Source of the DNA: Pseudomonadota bacterium
GTDB taxonomy: Bacteria > Pseudomonadota > Gammaproteobacteria > Arenicellales > Arenicellaceae
DNA: 14,212 bases
Reading direction: 5' to 3'
NCBI GenBank assembly: GCA_018660405.1
Contig: JABJKL010000188.1
Coordinates: 1-14,212 of the forward strand
A program made the position numbers and the translations under genes. Below are positions 1 to 7,260 of this stretch, piece by piece. Position 1 is the first letter of the stretch. Every line of letters begins with the position of its first letter. The notes beneath the pieces are model-generated. The model was given only the letters and a program-made list of their open reading frames with translations. It was not told where the DNA came from and did no database searches.

Positions 1-435
1 AAACACAGCTTAAAGGTAACAAAAGGGCGTCCGGATATGAATAGGCTAATTATTGCCCCTTTTTGGGTAGTATGTGGGAGGAAATTTTTATAACCTATTT
101 ATAGAACAGAACCCTGTAAGGAGTAATGGCTCCTCAGTCCGTAAAAACCAGCTATCCTCACATGGAAATTGAATAGTTGGTACATTTGTTGGTATATCAA
201 TAATTACATGCTGAATATTCGTTTTGTTATCAACGAGTAACGGTGGTTGTGTGGGCTCGGCCCTCGTACCATCTTCTATAGAAACAACACTAAAATATTT
301 CGATCTGACTCGGATAAAGAAAACCTTGAAAGCGGTCACTCGGGGCCACGGAAAACACCAACCATCCAAATGTGGATGGGTAAACAAGTGCTTCACGTCG
401 GGAATCTCTGACAACAATCTAAAACCAACAGGAAG
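1..435. other. Stretch without a recognisable gene
   Basis: Apart from the doubtful minus-strand ORF at 88-465, nothing here can be supported as a gene. No tRNA, clear promoter or known repeat was seen. Around 23-60 there is a loose pairing between AAAAGGGC and GCCCCTTTTT with a loop of roughly 25 bases, too open to call a terminator. Confidence 0.5.
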
Positions 436-465
436 TGGCGGAGAGGGAGGGATTATTCGTCTCAT
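88..465 (-). CDS. Doubtful hypothetical ORF (125 codons)
   Basis: This open frame resembles no family I recognise. Its first dozen codons run through the 19-base copy of the tRNA-Ser 3' end and the first hairpin of the neighbouring array, so the apparent start is probably not a real translation start. The remaining part is rich in Pro, Phe and Thr and shows no signal peptide, membrane segment or repeated motif. An overlapping frame on the other strand (224-538) is open over much of the same stretch, so openness alone is weak evidence. It may be a decayed gene fragment or non-coding DNA downstream of the tRNA-Ser terminator. Confidence 0.2.
   Translation of the reverse strand: MRRIIPPSPPLPVGFRLLSEIPDVKHLFTHPHLDGWCFPWPRVTAFKVFFIRVRSKYFSVVSIEDGTRAEPTQPPLLVDNKTNIQHVIIDIPTNVPTIQFPCEDSWFLRTEEPLLLTGFCSINRL
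436..454 (-). repeat. 19-base copy of the tRNA-Ser 3' end
   Basis: Bases 436-454 are identical to 604-622, the CCA end, acceptor strand and part of the T arm of the tRNA-Ser gene, in the same orientation. On the minus strand the copy is preceded by CGAAT plus three extra bases, so similarity reaches into the T loop. No other part of a tRNA is present. It is either a tRNA-tail repeat, as known downstream of tyrT in Escherichia coli where repeat units carry 19 bp of the tRNA 3' end, or the remnant of an attachment site. The match is seen directly; its origin is inference. Confidence 0.75.
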
Positions 466-541
466 CCATGAGACTCACCCCTTTGGGGCAGCCTTTGGCT
501 GTTCAAGTTCTCTCCAAGAGAACTTGTCGAACCTGTGAGGT
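459..541. repeat. Array of five adjacent hairpins
   Basis: Five perfect inverted repeats follow each other almost without spacing: GTCTCAT/ATGAGAC (459-474, loop CC), CCCC/GGGG (478-488, loop TTT), CAGCC/GGCTG (489-501, loop TTT), CAAGTTCTCT/AGAGAACTTG (504-526, loop CCA) and ACCT/AGGT (531-541, loop GTG). The fourth has a 10-bp stem. The array sits between the tRNA-Ser terminator and the copy of the tRNA 3' end, and no protein frame explains it. It could be a structured RNA, a REP-like element, or one unit of a tRNA-tail repeat. No homology is recognised. Confidence 0.6.
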
Positions 542-562
542 TTCTCAAAGCCTTCATCGCCA

Positions 563-606
563 CCAGAACTAAAAAACCCGCCTGAAGGCGGAGTTTTTAG
601 TTCTGG
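563..606 (-). terminator. Rho-independent terminator of tRNA-Ser
   Basis: On the minus strand, just after the tRNA CCA, the core stem CCGCC-TTCA-GGCGG (578-591) is followed by G and six T residues. Beyond a two-base mismatch the stem continues with 13 perfect base pairs (563-575 against 594-606), giving A residues on the 5' side, so it could also work towards the other strand. The outer stem includes the CCA-encoding bases of the tRNA gene. Confidence 0.85.
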
Positions 607-696
607 CGGAGAGGGAGGGATTCGAACCCTCGATAGAGTTTTACGCCCTATACTCCCTTAGCAGGGGAGCGCCTTCAGCCGCTCGGCCACCTCTCC
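604..696 (-). tRNA. tRNA-Ser(GCT)
   Basis: This is a complete 93-base class II tRNA. The acceptor stem GGAGAGG pairs with CCTCTCC, the discriminator is G and the CCA is encoded (604-606). The anticodon loop CTGCTAA gives anticodon GCT (plus-strand 660-662), which reads AGC and AGT serine codons. A long variable arm, as expected for tRNA-Ser, lies between the anticodon arm and the T arm GAGGGTTCGAATCCCTC. It lies downstream of csrA on the same strand and is followed at once by a terminator. It could be co-transcribed with csrA or use its own promoter in 697-769, where no convincing -35/-10 pair was found. Confidence 0.97.
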
Positions 697-769
697 GTAT
701 TTTTTCCGAAATTACCTTGCCATAGTTAATATGGCTCGATTAAGAATTAATCACCGTTGTCCAAATCAA

Positions 770-1045
770 TCACTCATTACCGAAAGATTCGTCGTCCTCG
801 TAGAAGTCTTCTTGCTCTTCGTTACTGCCACCATCGACTTCATCAACATCATCAACGTCACCATCAGCACCTTCCTGAGCTTCTTCTCTCTTAATGCGCA
901 GATAGATTTCCTCACGATGCACCGGCACATCTCGCGGAGCATCTATGCCAATACGCACCTGGTTTCCTTTCACACCAAGAACAGTGACCTGAATATCGTC
1001 ACCAATATTCAGAGTTTCATTTACTCGCCGAGTTAAAATAAGCAT
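770..1045 (-). CDS. csrA: Carbon storage regulator CsrA/RsmA with acidic C-terminal tail
   Basis: CsrA is a small homodimeric RNA-binding protein that binds GGA motifs in mRNA leaders and alters translation and stability. Residues 1-53 (MLILTRRVNETLNIGDDIQV and onward, including GVKGNQVRIGIDAP and VPVHREEIYLRI) match the family closely, and the RNA-contacting Arg44 is present. The protein is 91 residues long, whereas E. coli CsrA has 61. Residues 54-91 form an extra tail with about 19 Asp/Glu of 38 and no Lys or Arg. The start at 1045 was chosen over an upstream in-frame ATG at 1078 because the conserved domain begins exactly with MLILTR and GGAG sequences lie just upstream. Its position after alaS and lysC and before tRNA-Ser matches Pseudomonas-like synteny. 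The function of the tail is unknown. Confidence 0.95.
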   Translation of the reverse strand: MLILTRRVNETLNIGDDIQVTVLGVKGNQVRIGIDAPRDVPVHREEIYLRIKREEAQEGADGDVDDVDEVDGGSNEEQEDFYEDDESFGNE

Positions 1046-1130
1046 CGATATTCTCCAGCTCCTTTCATTACCACACAAAAACCAAACCCAATTATCTATA
1101 CTTCATTGATGCCCTTTTCCTGGCTCCATG
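1046..1130 (-). promoter_or_regulatory. csrA leader with four GGA motifs (possible autoregulation)
   Basis: On the minus strand the leader carries GGA at 1127-1125 (ATGGAG), 1120-1118 (AGGAAA), 1062-1060 (AAGGAG) and 1056-1054 (TGGAG). The last two overlap the ribosome-binding region. E. coli CsrA represses its own mRNA through several such sites, so autoregulation is a fair inference. The sequence TATAGATAAT (1100-1091) could be a -10 element, but no good -35 was identified; if used, it would leave only the two proximal GGA sites in the transcript. Confidence 0.4.
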
Positions 1131-1213
1131 TAATTGCGTGGGTTGGTAGTTACACCTTTGCCATTAGCAAGTACAATAGTCTACACCCAAGGGCTGGAAA
1201 GGTGAACAGTGTA

Positions 1214-1693
1214 TTAGGCCTCGGCTAATCCAAACGCTTTGTGAAGCCCTCTTACTGCCAATTCCAGATAACGATCTTCTATCACCACAGCAATTTTTAT
1301 TTCCGAGGTTGAGATCATTTGAATATTGATACCTTCGTCGGCTAGCGCCTTAAACATCGTGTCTGCAACACCCGAATGAGAACGCATGCCCACGCCAACA
1401 ACAGCAATCTTGGCAATGCTGGAATCGCCTAACACTTCGGTAGCGCCAAGCGCCTTGGCGGTATTTTCCAATAAAGTCTTGCATGATTCAAAATCGTCGC
1501 GATGCACGGTAAAAGTAATATCGGTTTCCCCATCTGCACCTACGTTCTGGATAATAATATCCACATTAATATTAGCCGCAGATATTGGCCCGAGTACACG
1601 ATGGGCAACGCCAGGTTGATCAGGTATCCCTCTTATTGTGAGTTTGGCTTCATCTTTTTGGTACGCAATACCGGAAACAAGTGGTTGTTCCAT
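1214..1693 (-). CDS. Possible internal start: aspartokinase beta (regulatory) subunit
   Basis: Within lysC, Met248 (ATG at 1693-1691) is preceded by GGAG with five bases between, a better ribosome-binding site than that of the full gene. Translation from it would give 159 residues containing both ACT domains, beginning MEQPLVSGIAYQKDEAK. In Bacillus subtilis and Corynebacterium glutamicum, lysC makes an in-frame beta subunit from an equivalent internal start. That the same happens here is inference from position and spacing. Confidence 0.4.
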   Translation of the reverse strand: MEQPLVSGIAYQKDEAKLTIRGIPDQPGVAHRVLGPISAANINVDIIIQNVGADGETDITFTVHRDDFESCKTLLENTAKALGATEVLGDSSIAKIAVVGVGMRSHSGVADTMFKALADEGINIQMISTSEIKIAVVIEDRYLELAVRGLHKAFGLAEA

Positions 1694-2434
1694 ATCTTCT
1701 CCAGTTTCATAAGATATCAAGGTTCCAGCATCAGGCTCAAATGATGAGAGCACTCTGAGTGGAATTTTGTATTTACCAGCAAATTCGACTGACCTTGACT
1801 GCAAGACTTTCGCTCCAGAGCTCGCTAACTCAAGCATCTCCTCAAAAGTAATACGGTCAAGACGACGAGCTTCTGGCTCGATCCGGGGGTCGGTTGTGTA
1901 TATTCCGTTTACATCGGTGTAAATACGGCATTCATCTGCCTTCAACGCCGCTGCTAACGCAACTGCACTGGTGTCGGAACCACCGCGGCCAAGAGTTGTA
2001 ATATTGCCGTTTTCATCTATACCTTGAAATCCGGCTACAATAACAATATTACCTGCATCGATTTCAACACGTATTTTGCTGTCATCAATTTGCTGAATAC
2101 GCGCTTTGCCATGTACTTTATCGGTCAATATTCCTACTTGCCCACCAGTGAATGAGCGCGCATTCACACCGCGCTCCTGAAGTGCAATAGAAAGCAAAGC
2201 GATGGTTACTTGCTCGCCAGTTGATAGCAATACATCCATTTCGCGTGTAACCGGAGCTGCGCTCAAATCCTTGGCCAATCCGAGCAATCGATTAGTTTCG
2301 CCGCTCATAGCAGAAACAACCACCACCAATGACTCACCACTATCGCATTTTGCCTTGAGATGATCGGCAACGGCATTTATCCGTTCGATACTTCCAACGG
2401 AGGTGCCTCCAAATTTTTCTACGATAAGACTCAT
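1214..2434 (-). CDS. lysC: Aspartate kinase (lysine-sensitive type)
   Basis: Aspartokinase phosphorylates L-aspartate with ATP, the first step towards lysine, threonine, methionine and diaminopimelate. The kinase domain starts with the substrate-binding KFGGTSVG (residues 7-14) and contains TTLGRGGSDTSA (146-157) and the YTDVNGIYTTDPR segment (about 172-184). Two ACT regulatory domains follow, from about 265 and 340, with RSHSGVA and SEIKIAVVI in the second. At 406 residues it has the usual length of the monofunctional enzyme with no homoserine dehydrogenase part. The start MSLIVEKFGG fits the family, although no strong ribosome-binding site is visible before it. It lies 100 bp after alaS and 168 bp before csrA on the same strand. 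Confidence 0.96.
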   Translation of the reverse strand: MSLIVEKFGGTSVGSIERINAVADHLKAKCDSGESLVVVVSAMSGETNRLLGLAKDLSAAPVTREMDVLLSTGEQVTIALLSIALQERGVNARSFTGGQVGILTDKVHGKARIQQIDDSKIRVEIDAGNIVIVAGFQGIDENGNITTLGRGGSDTSAVALAAALKADECRIYTDVNGIYTTDPRIEPEARRLDRITFEEMLELASSGAKVLQSRSVEFAGKYKIPLRVLSSFEPDAGTLISYETGEDMEQPLVSGIAYQKDEAKLTIRGIPDQPGVAHRVLGPISAANINVDIIIQNVGADGETDITFTVHRDDFESCKTLLENTAKALGATEVLGDSSIAKIAVVGVGMRSHSGVADTMFKALADEGINIQMISTSEIKIAVVIEDRYLELAVRGLHKAFGLAEA

Positions 2435-2534
2435 GGTTCTGATGCAGTGCGCAATGGGTGCGCGATTAAAGCGCTTTTAAACGCTTTTGTAAATCGACTG
2501 ACCCCACATATTTACAAGCTGTGTTTTACGAATA

Positions 2535-5132
2535 CTACGCTTTGCCACCCGCTTCAATCCACTGTTGAGCCAACTTAAGTGCTTTATCCAATGGCTCATC
2601 ATTTGGCAGGCCACCTTCAGCCATGTCAGGCCGACCACCACCACGGCCACCCATATTGGACGCTATGTGCTGAATCAACTTTCCTGCAGGATATTGCTTG
2701 TTAATGGCCTGGCTCGCACCCGCTATCATTCGGCCCTTGCCATCCACTTCCGACACTAAAACAATTACGCCATTGCTGAGCTTATCGCGGTAATGATCGA
2801 TAATTTCACGCATAGCCTCTGAACTCATATCATCAACGCGTGCAAGCAAGGCTCTAACCTCACCTATATCTTGTACTTGATCGTCTAGATTATTTGCCGT
2901 GCCCCCGCCCTTTTTAAGTTGTTTGTTTTCCTTTTCTAATTCTTTAATTCGGGACTGCAACGCTACAACTTTGGATAACAACTGATCTGCTGGCGTGCGC
3001 AAATGGGCACTCACTTCACTAACAAAATGCCGTTGAGTATTAATATACGCTAGCGCTGCTATACCTGTTAGCCCCTCAATTCTTCGCACTCCCGCCGCCA
3101 CACCAGACTCCGCAGTTATAAAAAAACAGCCAATATCGCCTGTTCGGCTAACGTGGGTTCCGCCGCATAACTCCAAAGAAAATTCCGACATACCGACAAC
3201 ACGTACTTCATCGCCGTACTTTTCGCCGAACAGAGCTGCCGCACCAGATTCTCTGGCCTCGTCAATCGTCATAAGACGAGTTTCGACGAGGTGATTCGCA
3301 ATAATTTGTCTGTTAACAAGCTTCTCGATTTCACATATTTGCACTGCTGTAACCGCTTCGCCGTGCGCAAAATCAAAACGCAAGCGGGTCGAATCCACCA
3401 GCGAACCTTTTTGTTCGACATGGTCGCCCAACACACGCTTCAGGGCCGCATGCAACAAATGCGTGGCTGAGTGGTTAGCGGCGGTTTGAGACCGAGTGTC
3501 ACTATTGACCTGGGCCTTGACCGTGTCACCGACTTTCAGAGCACCCGATTCGAGTTTACCGAAATGTGCAAAGGTCGCGCTTCCAACCTTCTTAACGTCA
3601 GACACCGAGAAGTTAGCTTTACTGGTGAACAACTCTCCCTGATCACCGACTTGACCACCACTTTCAGCATAAAAAGGCGTCGAACCCAATACCACATGAG
3701 CTTTTGTACCTGCATCTAGAACATCTACCGCGTTACCATCGCTAAACAGAGCTAGCACTTTAGATTCAGCTGTCAAATCAGCATAACCAACAAAATCAGT
3801 ACTTGTTAGTTTCTCGTAAATGGTTCCATCTGTGGCGGCAAAGCTACTACCGGCCCGTGCACGCTCGCGCTGTTCGTTCATTAACCGATCAAACCCAGGC
3901 ATATCTATTGTGATCCCTCTTTCACGTGCGACGTCGGCTGTTAAATCAACTGGAAAGCCATAAGTATCGTAAAGTAGAAAAGCGAGGTCGCCAGAAACCT
4001 GATCAGCAGAGCTGTCAGCTAATTTGGAATCAAGGATTTTCAAGCCTTGTTCAAGCGTTTCCGCGAATCGCAGCTCCTCCTTTTTTAATGTATCTTTAAT
4101 TACGCTAGAATTTGCAACGAGTTCCGGATACGCATCGCCCATTTCCTTTACTAATTCATCCACTATCTTAAAGAAAAATGGGCTATCGGCACCAATCTGT
4201 TGTCCATGCCGAACGGCTCTGCGAACGATTCTACGTAATACATATCCCCGACCTTCGTTTGATGGCAACACACCATCTGCAATGAGGAAAGAGCAGGACC
4301 GTATATGATCCGCGATTACTCTGACGGAGTGATTAGACGTATCACTTATATCAACGTGGGTGAGAATTACGCTGATGATATTTTCAAATAGATCAATCTC
4401 ATAATTATTGTGTACCTTTTGCATAACAGCAGCCATGCGCTCCAAGCCCATGCCGGTATCAACCGAAGGCTTTGGAAGAGGCGTTAATTCACCATCGGCA
4501 TCACGGTTGTACTGCATAAACACCAGGTTCCAGATCTCAATGTAACGATCGCCATCTTCCTCAGGGCTTCCAGGTGGACCACCAGCCACATCAGCACCAT
4601 GGTCATAAAATATTTCACTACAGGGTCCGCAAGGGCCTGTGTCGCCCATAGACCAAAAATTATCCTTGGCACCGATACGAGATAATTGGTTCTTTGAAAT
4701 ACCAATATCTTCTAGCCAAATTTGTTCAGCCTCGGCATCTTCATCAAAAACCGTAATCCATAGTTTATCCGCAGGTAAACCCAGCTCTACCGTCAGAAAT
4801 TCCCAAGCATATTGAATCGCCTCCTTTTTAAAATAATCCCCAAAACTAAAATTGCCTAGCATCTCAAAGAAAGTGTGGTGCCTGGCGGTATAGCCGACAT
4901 TTTCCAGGTCATTATGCTTACCACCTGCACGTACACACCGTTGTGATGAGGTCGCACGCAAATAATCACGCTGATCAGCACCTAAAAATACATCCTTGAA
5001 CGGCACCATACCGGCGTTAGTAAACAGCAAGGTTTTATCACCATCAGGCACCAAAGAACTGCTGGCCACCCGCTGGTGACCCGCTCGTTCAAAAAAGGCG
5101 AGAAAACTTTCTCGAATTTCAGAGGTTTTCAT
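2535..5132 (-). CDS. alaS: Alanine--tRNA ligase
   Basis: The enzyme charges tRNA-Ala with alanine and edits mischarged Ser and Gly. The 865-residue length is typical. The class II catalytic core covers about residues 1-240, with the motif 2 region at RHHTFFEMLGNFSFGDYF (84-101) and motif 3 at GMGLERMA (227-234). The tRNA-recognition domain follows. The editing domain has the zinc-binding set His554 and His558 (NHSATHLLHAAL) with Cys656 and His660 (CGGTH). A short coiled coil (about 715-742) leads to the C-Ala domain with the Gly-rich segment 828-841. In related genomes alaS follows recX; here a MITE-like element lies between them, so alaS probably has its own promoter in 5133-5249. A TTGTCA there could be a -35, but no good -10 was found. 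Confidence 0.98.
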   Translation of the reverse strand: MKTSEIRESFLAFFERAGHQRVASSSLVPDGDKTLLFTNAGMVPFKDVFLGADQRDYLRATSSQRCVRAGGKHNDLENVGYTARHHTFFEMLGNFSFGDYFKKEAIQYAWEFLTVELGLPADKLWITVFDEDAEAEQIWLEDIGISKNQLSRIGAKDNFWSMGDTGPCGPCSEIFYDHGADVAGGPPGSPEEDGDRYIEIWNLVFMQYNRDADGELTPLPKPSVDTGMGLERMAAVMQKVHNNYEIDLFENIISVILTHVDISDTSNHSVRVIADHIRSCSFLIADGVLPSNEGRGYVLRRIVRRAVRHGQQIGADSPFFFKIVDELVKEMGDAYPELVANSSVIKDTLKKEELRFAETLEQGLKILDSKLADSSADQVSGDLAFLLYDTYGFPVDLTADVARERGITIDMPGFDRLMNEQRERARAGSSFAATDGTIYEKLTSTDFVGYADLTAESKVLALFSDGNAVDVLDAGTKAHVVLGSTPFYAESGGQVGDQGELFTSKANFSVSDVKKVGSATFAHFGKLESGALKVGDTVKAQVNSDTRSQTAANHSATHLLHAALKRVLGDHVEQKGSLVDSTRLRFDFAHGEAVTAVQICEIEKLVNRQIIANHLVETRLMTIDEARESGAAALFGEKYGDEVRVVGMSEFSLELCGGTHVSRTGDIGCFFITAESGVAAGVRRIEGLTGIAALAYINTQRHFVSEVSAHLRTPADQLLSKVVALQSRIKELEKENKQLKKGGGTANNLDDQVQDIGEVRALLARVDDMSSEAMREIIDHYRDKLSNGVIVLVSEVDGKGRMIAGASQAINKQYPAGKLIQHIASNMGGRGGGRPDMAEGGLPNDEPLDKALKLAQQWIEAGGKA

Positions 5133-5249
5133 TAATGTTTTCGGTTGATGATTAGCCCAAAGCTACCCATCGAAAATAAAAAGACTACCATCGAAGCGTA
5201 ACAGCCCGACGGTAAACATAGAATGACAATTTTAGCGTGCCAAACCTAG

Positions 5250-5510
5250 TGTAGTGTCCTAAACTGTATAACGAATTAAGAGGCTCACAAAAGATTCAAG
5301 TCAAGGCGCAACCTGCCGTTAATGGCCGAGTCCTTAATAAAGGCTGCAACGCAGGATTGGAGTTTTTGTGAGCCTCCCTTCGGACGAAACGAGAAGGCAT
5401 CATCTGCTGCGTTGCCTCTCTTGTAAAGGACTAGCCATTCCCTGCGAGATGCGCCTTGCAGCTAATACCTTCTCGTTTCGCTTAATCGTCATACAGTTTA
5501 AGACACTGCA
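5250..5510. mobile_element. MITE-like palindromic element, 261 bp, with CTAG duplication
   Basis: The ends 5250-5274 and 5486-5510 are inverted repeats matching at 22 of 25 positions (shared core TAAACTGTAT). The element is flanked by CTAG on both sides (5246-5249 and 5511-5514), which looks like a 4-bp target duplication, although CTAG is itself a palindrome. Inside are two perfect 13-bp inverted pairs, 5280-5292 with 5364-5376 and 5385-5397 with 5468-5480. A longer imperfect pairing links about 5303-5353 with 5409-5456. No protein frame is present, so movement would need a transposase from elsewhere. A CTAG target recalls IS5-type elements, but the family is not established. It splits recX from alaS. 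Confidence 0.75.
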
Positions 5511-5551
5511 CTAGCACAGGGAACTTAGCGTTGACTAAAAATGGTTGCTTC

Positions 5552-6055
5552 CTAACCACACGTGGCGTCACCTAGTACGAAGCGTACTTGATCCGTATTG
5601 AAGCCTCGAGATTGAAGAAAGCGAGCCTGCTTACACCACATATTATAATCGTGAGGCATCTCTCCGCGATACCTTTTATTGTGGGCGATGGTCGCGACTT
5701 CTCGCCAATCGACTATCGACTCCTCAACCTGGCGCTGTAACAAATCTTCGAGGCCAAAGCGCGCAGCATCCTTATATACACGCACGGGCCCAAAACCACT
5801 TTGTACTCGAGCACGAAGCAACATTTCGATATATCGCTCGTCCGACAAATAATTTTCGTCCATCAAATCGCCAAGAGTCTGTTCAACCAAAGACTCACAA
5901 TATCCACAAGCGATTAAACGCGCGCGCATTTCCTGAACCGCATATTCGCGCCGCGCCAACCAGCGATGCGCGCTTGCGCGTGCCTTAACCGTCTCTTCCA
6001 GTCCGGATTTGCGCGCAATATCTGATGGCTGATCTATAGCCGAATCCAATTCCAT
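5552..6055 (-). CDS. recX: RecX, regulatory protein of RecA
   Basis: RecX binds RecA filaments and limits their extension and activity. The 167-residue protein is built of the family's helical repeats, with ALIGN-type features such as ARRE-YAVQEMRARLIACGY (about 34-52), LVEQTLGDLMDENYLSDERY (56-75) and RARVQSGFGPVRV (81-93). The C-terminal repeat ends in QARFLQSRGFNTDQVRFVLG (143-162). It starts 45 bp after the recA stop on the same strand, and no terminator is seen in the gap, so it is probably read through from the recA promoter and shares SOS induction. The ribosome-binding site is weak, consistent with lower expression than recA. Confidence 0.93.
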   Translation of the reverse strand: MELDSAIDQPSDIARKSGLEETVKARASAHRWLARREYAVQEMRARLIACGYCESLVEQTLGDLMDENYLSDERYIEMLLRARVQSGFGPVRVYKDAARFGLEDLLQRQVEESIVDWREVATIAHNKRYRGEMPHDYNMWCKQARFLQSRGFNTDQVRFVLGDATCG

Positions 6056-6100
6056 AATTCGCTATTTCACTTAAAGTTCAAACCGCTCATAATTTAAGCC

Positions 6101-7255
6101 TTAAGCTTTCTCTTTGATGCTCTCTTTAACATTTTTCTTCACTTTTACCGCTGCAGCAAGTCCAGATGCTGTTTCAGGCGTCATTTCAGGTGCTACTTCA
6201 GGTGCTATCTCAGCCACTAGCGACTGATCAACGTCGGCTTCAACCATCACATCAGCAAGCTTTTCTCCAATACCGAGATTCGAGCGTATTTGGGCCTCAA
6301 TATCGACGCTAATTTCAGGATTTTCCTGTAAATATACACGCACATTATCTTTACCCTGACCAATACGATCACCATTATAGCTGTACCACGCACCTGCTTT
6401 GTCGATAATGCCTTGATCCACACCTAAGGAAACAATTTCACCGTGACGAGAGATACCCTGATTATAGAGAATATCGAATTCAGTTTGCTTAAATGGCGGA
6501 GCTACTTTGTTCTTAACCACCTTCACCCGCGTTTGGTTACCGACTATTTCATCGCCTTTTTTGATAGCGCCTATCCTGCGAATATCTAAACGAACAGATG
6601 CATAAAATTTAAGGGCATTACCACCGGTTGTGGTTTCCGGGTTGCCAAACATCACGCCAATCTTCATGCGAATCTGATTGATAAAGACCACCATAGTATT
6701 GGCACGCTGAATATTAGCCGTCAATTTTCGCAACGCTTGCGACATCAGGCGCGCTTGCAAGCCCATGTGAGAAGCACCCATCTCGCCCTCAATTTCAGCT
6801 TTTGGCGTTAAAGCTGCAACAGAGTCTATAACGATTATGTCGACTGCAGCAGATCGCACGAGCATATCCGCTATTTCAAGCGCCTGCTCACCCGTATCTG
6901 GTTGAGAAACAAGTAGATCATCGACATTCACGCCAAGACGCGCTGCGTAAGCAGGGTCTAACGCATGTTCAGCATCAATAAAAGCTGCAGTGCCTCCTGC
7001 TTTTTGTGCCTCGGCAATAACTTGTAAGGTCAGCGTTGTTTTGCCCGATGATTCTGGTCCATAAACTTCAACAACCCGGCCGCGTGGCAGACCACCAATA
7101 CCCAAAGCCGCATCCAGACCAATCGACCCTGTGGAAATGGCAAGCACATCCTTTATCATGCCCTCGTCACCCATACGCATTACAGCGCCTTTACCAAATT
7201 GGCGTTCAATTTGCCCTAATGCGGCATCGAGAGCTTTTTGTTTTGCATCGTCCAT
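6101..7255 (-). CDS. recA: Recombinase RecA
   Basis: RecA forms ATP-dependent filaments on single-stranded DNA, performs strand exchange and triggers LexA self-cleavage. Walker A is GPESSGKT (66-73) and Walker B is VDIIVIDSVAAL (138-149). Loop L1 lies around EGEMGASHMG (156-165) and loop L2 around 195-211 (GVMFGNPETTTGG nearby). The core is highly conserved. The protein has 384 residues against about 353 in E. coli. The excess is a C-terminal tail with an acidic part (about 337-348), a Pro/Glu repeat APEVAPEMTPE (351-361) and a basic end rich in Lys (371-384). The start follows a good site, AGGAGAC, seven bases upstream. Expression is expected to be SOS-controlled by the LexA box at 7348-7363. 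Confidence 0.99.
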   Translation of the reverse strand: MDDAKQKALDAALGQIERQFGKGAVMRMGDEGMIKDVLAISTGSIGLDAALGIGGLPRGRVVEVYGPESSGKTTLTLQVIAEAQKAGGTAAFIDAEHALDPAYAARLGVNVDDLLVSQPDTGEQALEIADMLVRSAAVDIIVIDSVAALTPKAEIEGEMGASHMGLQARLMSQALRKLTANIQRANTMVVFINQIRMKIGVMFGNPETTTGGNALKFYASVRLDIRRIGAIKKGDEIVGNQTRVKVVKNKVAPPFKQTEFDILYNQGISRHGEIVSLGVDQGIIDKAGAWYSYNGDRIGQGKDNVRVYLQENPEISVDIEAQIRSNLGIGEKLADVMVEADVDQSLVAEIAPEVAPEMTPETASGLAAAVKVKKNVKESIKEKA

Positions 7256-7260
7256 TATTT

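Noticed and set aside
224..538. Plus-strand ORF of 104 codons beside tRNA-Ser
   Set aside because: Its second half is only a translation of the tRNA-tail copy and the hairpin array, and the first half has no recognisable features.
2465..2492. AAAGCGCTTTT palindrome between alaS and lysC
   Set aside because: It has no loop or T run fitting a terminator and no known operator match.
6056..6090. Seven-codon ATG frame between recA and recX
   Set aside because: It is too short, has no ribosome-binding site and shows no sign of attenuation.
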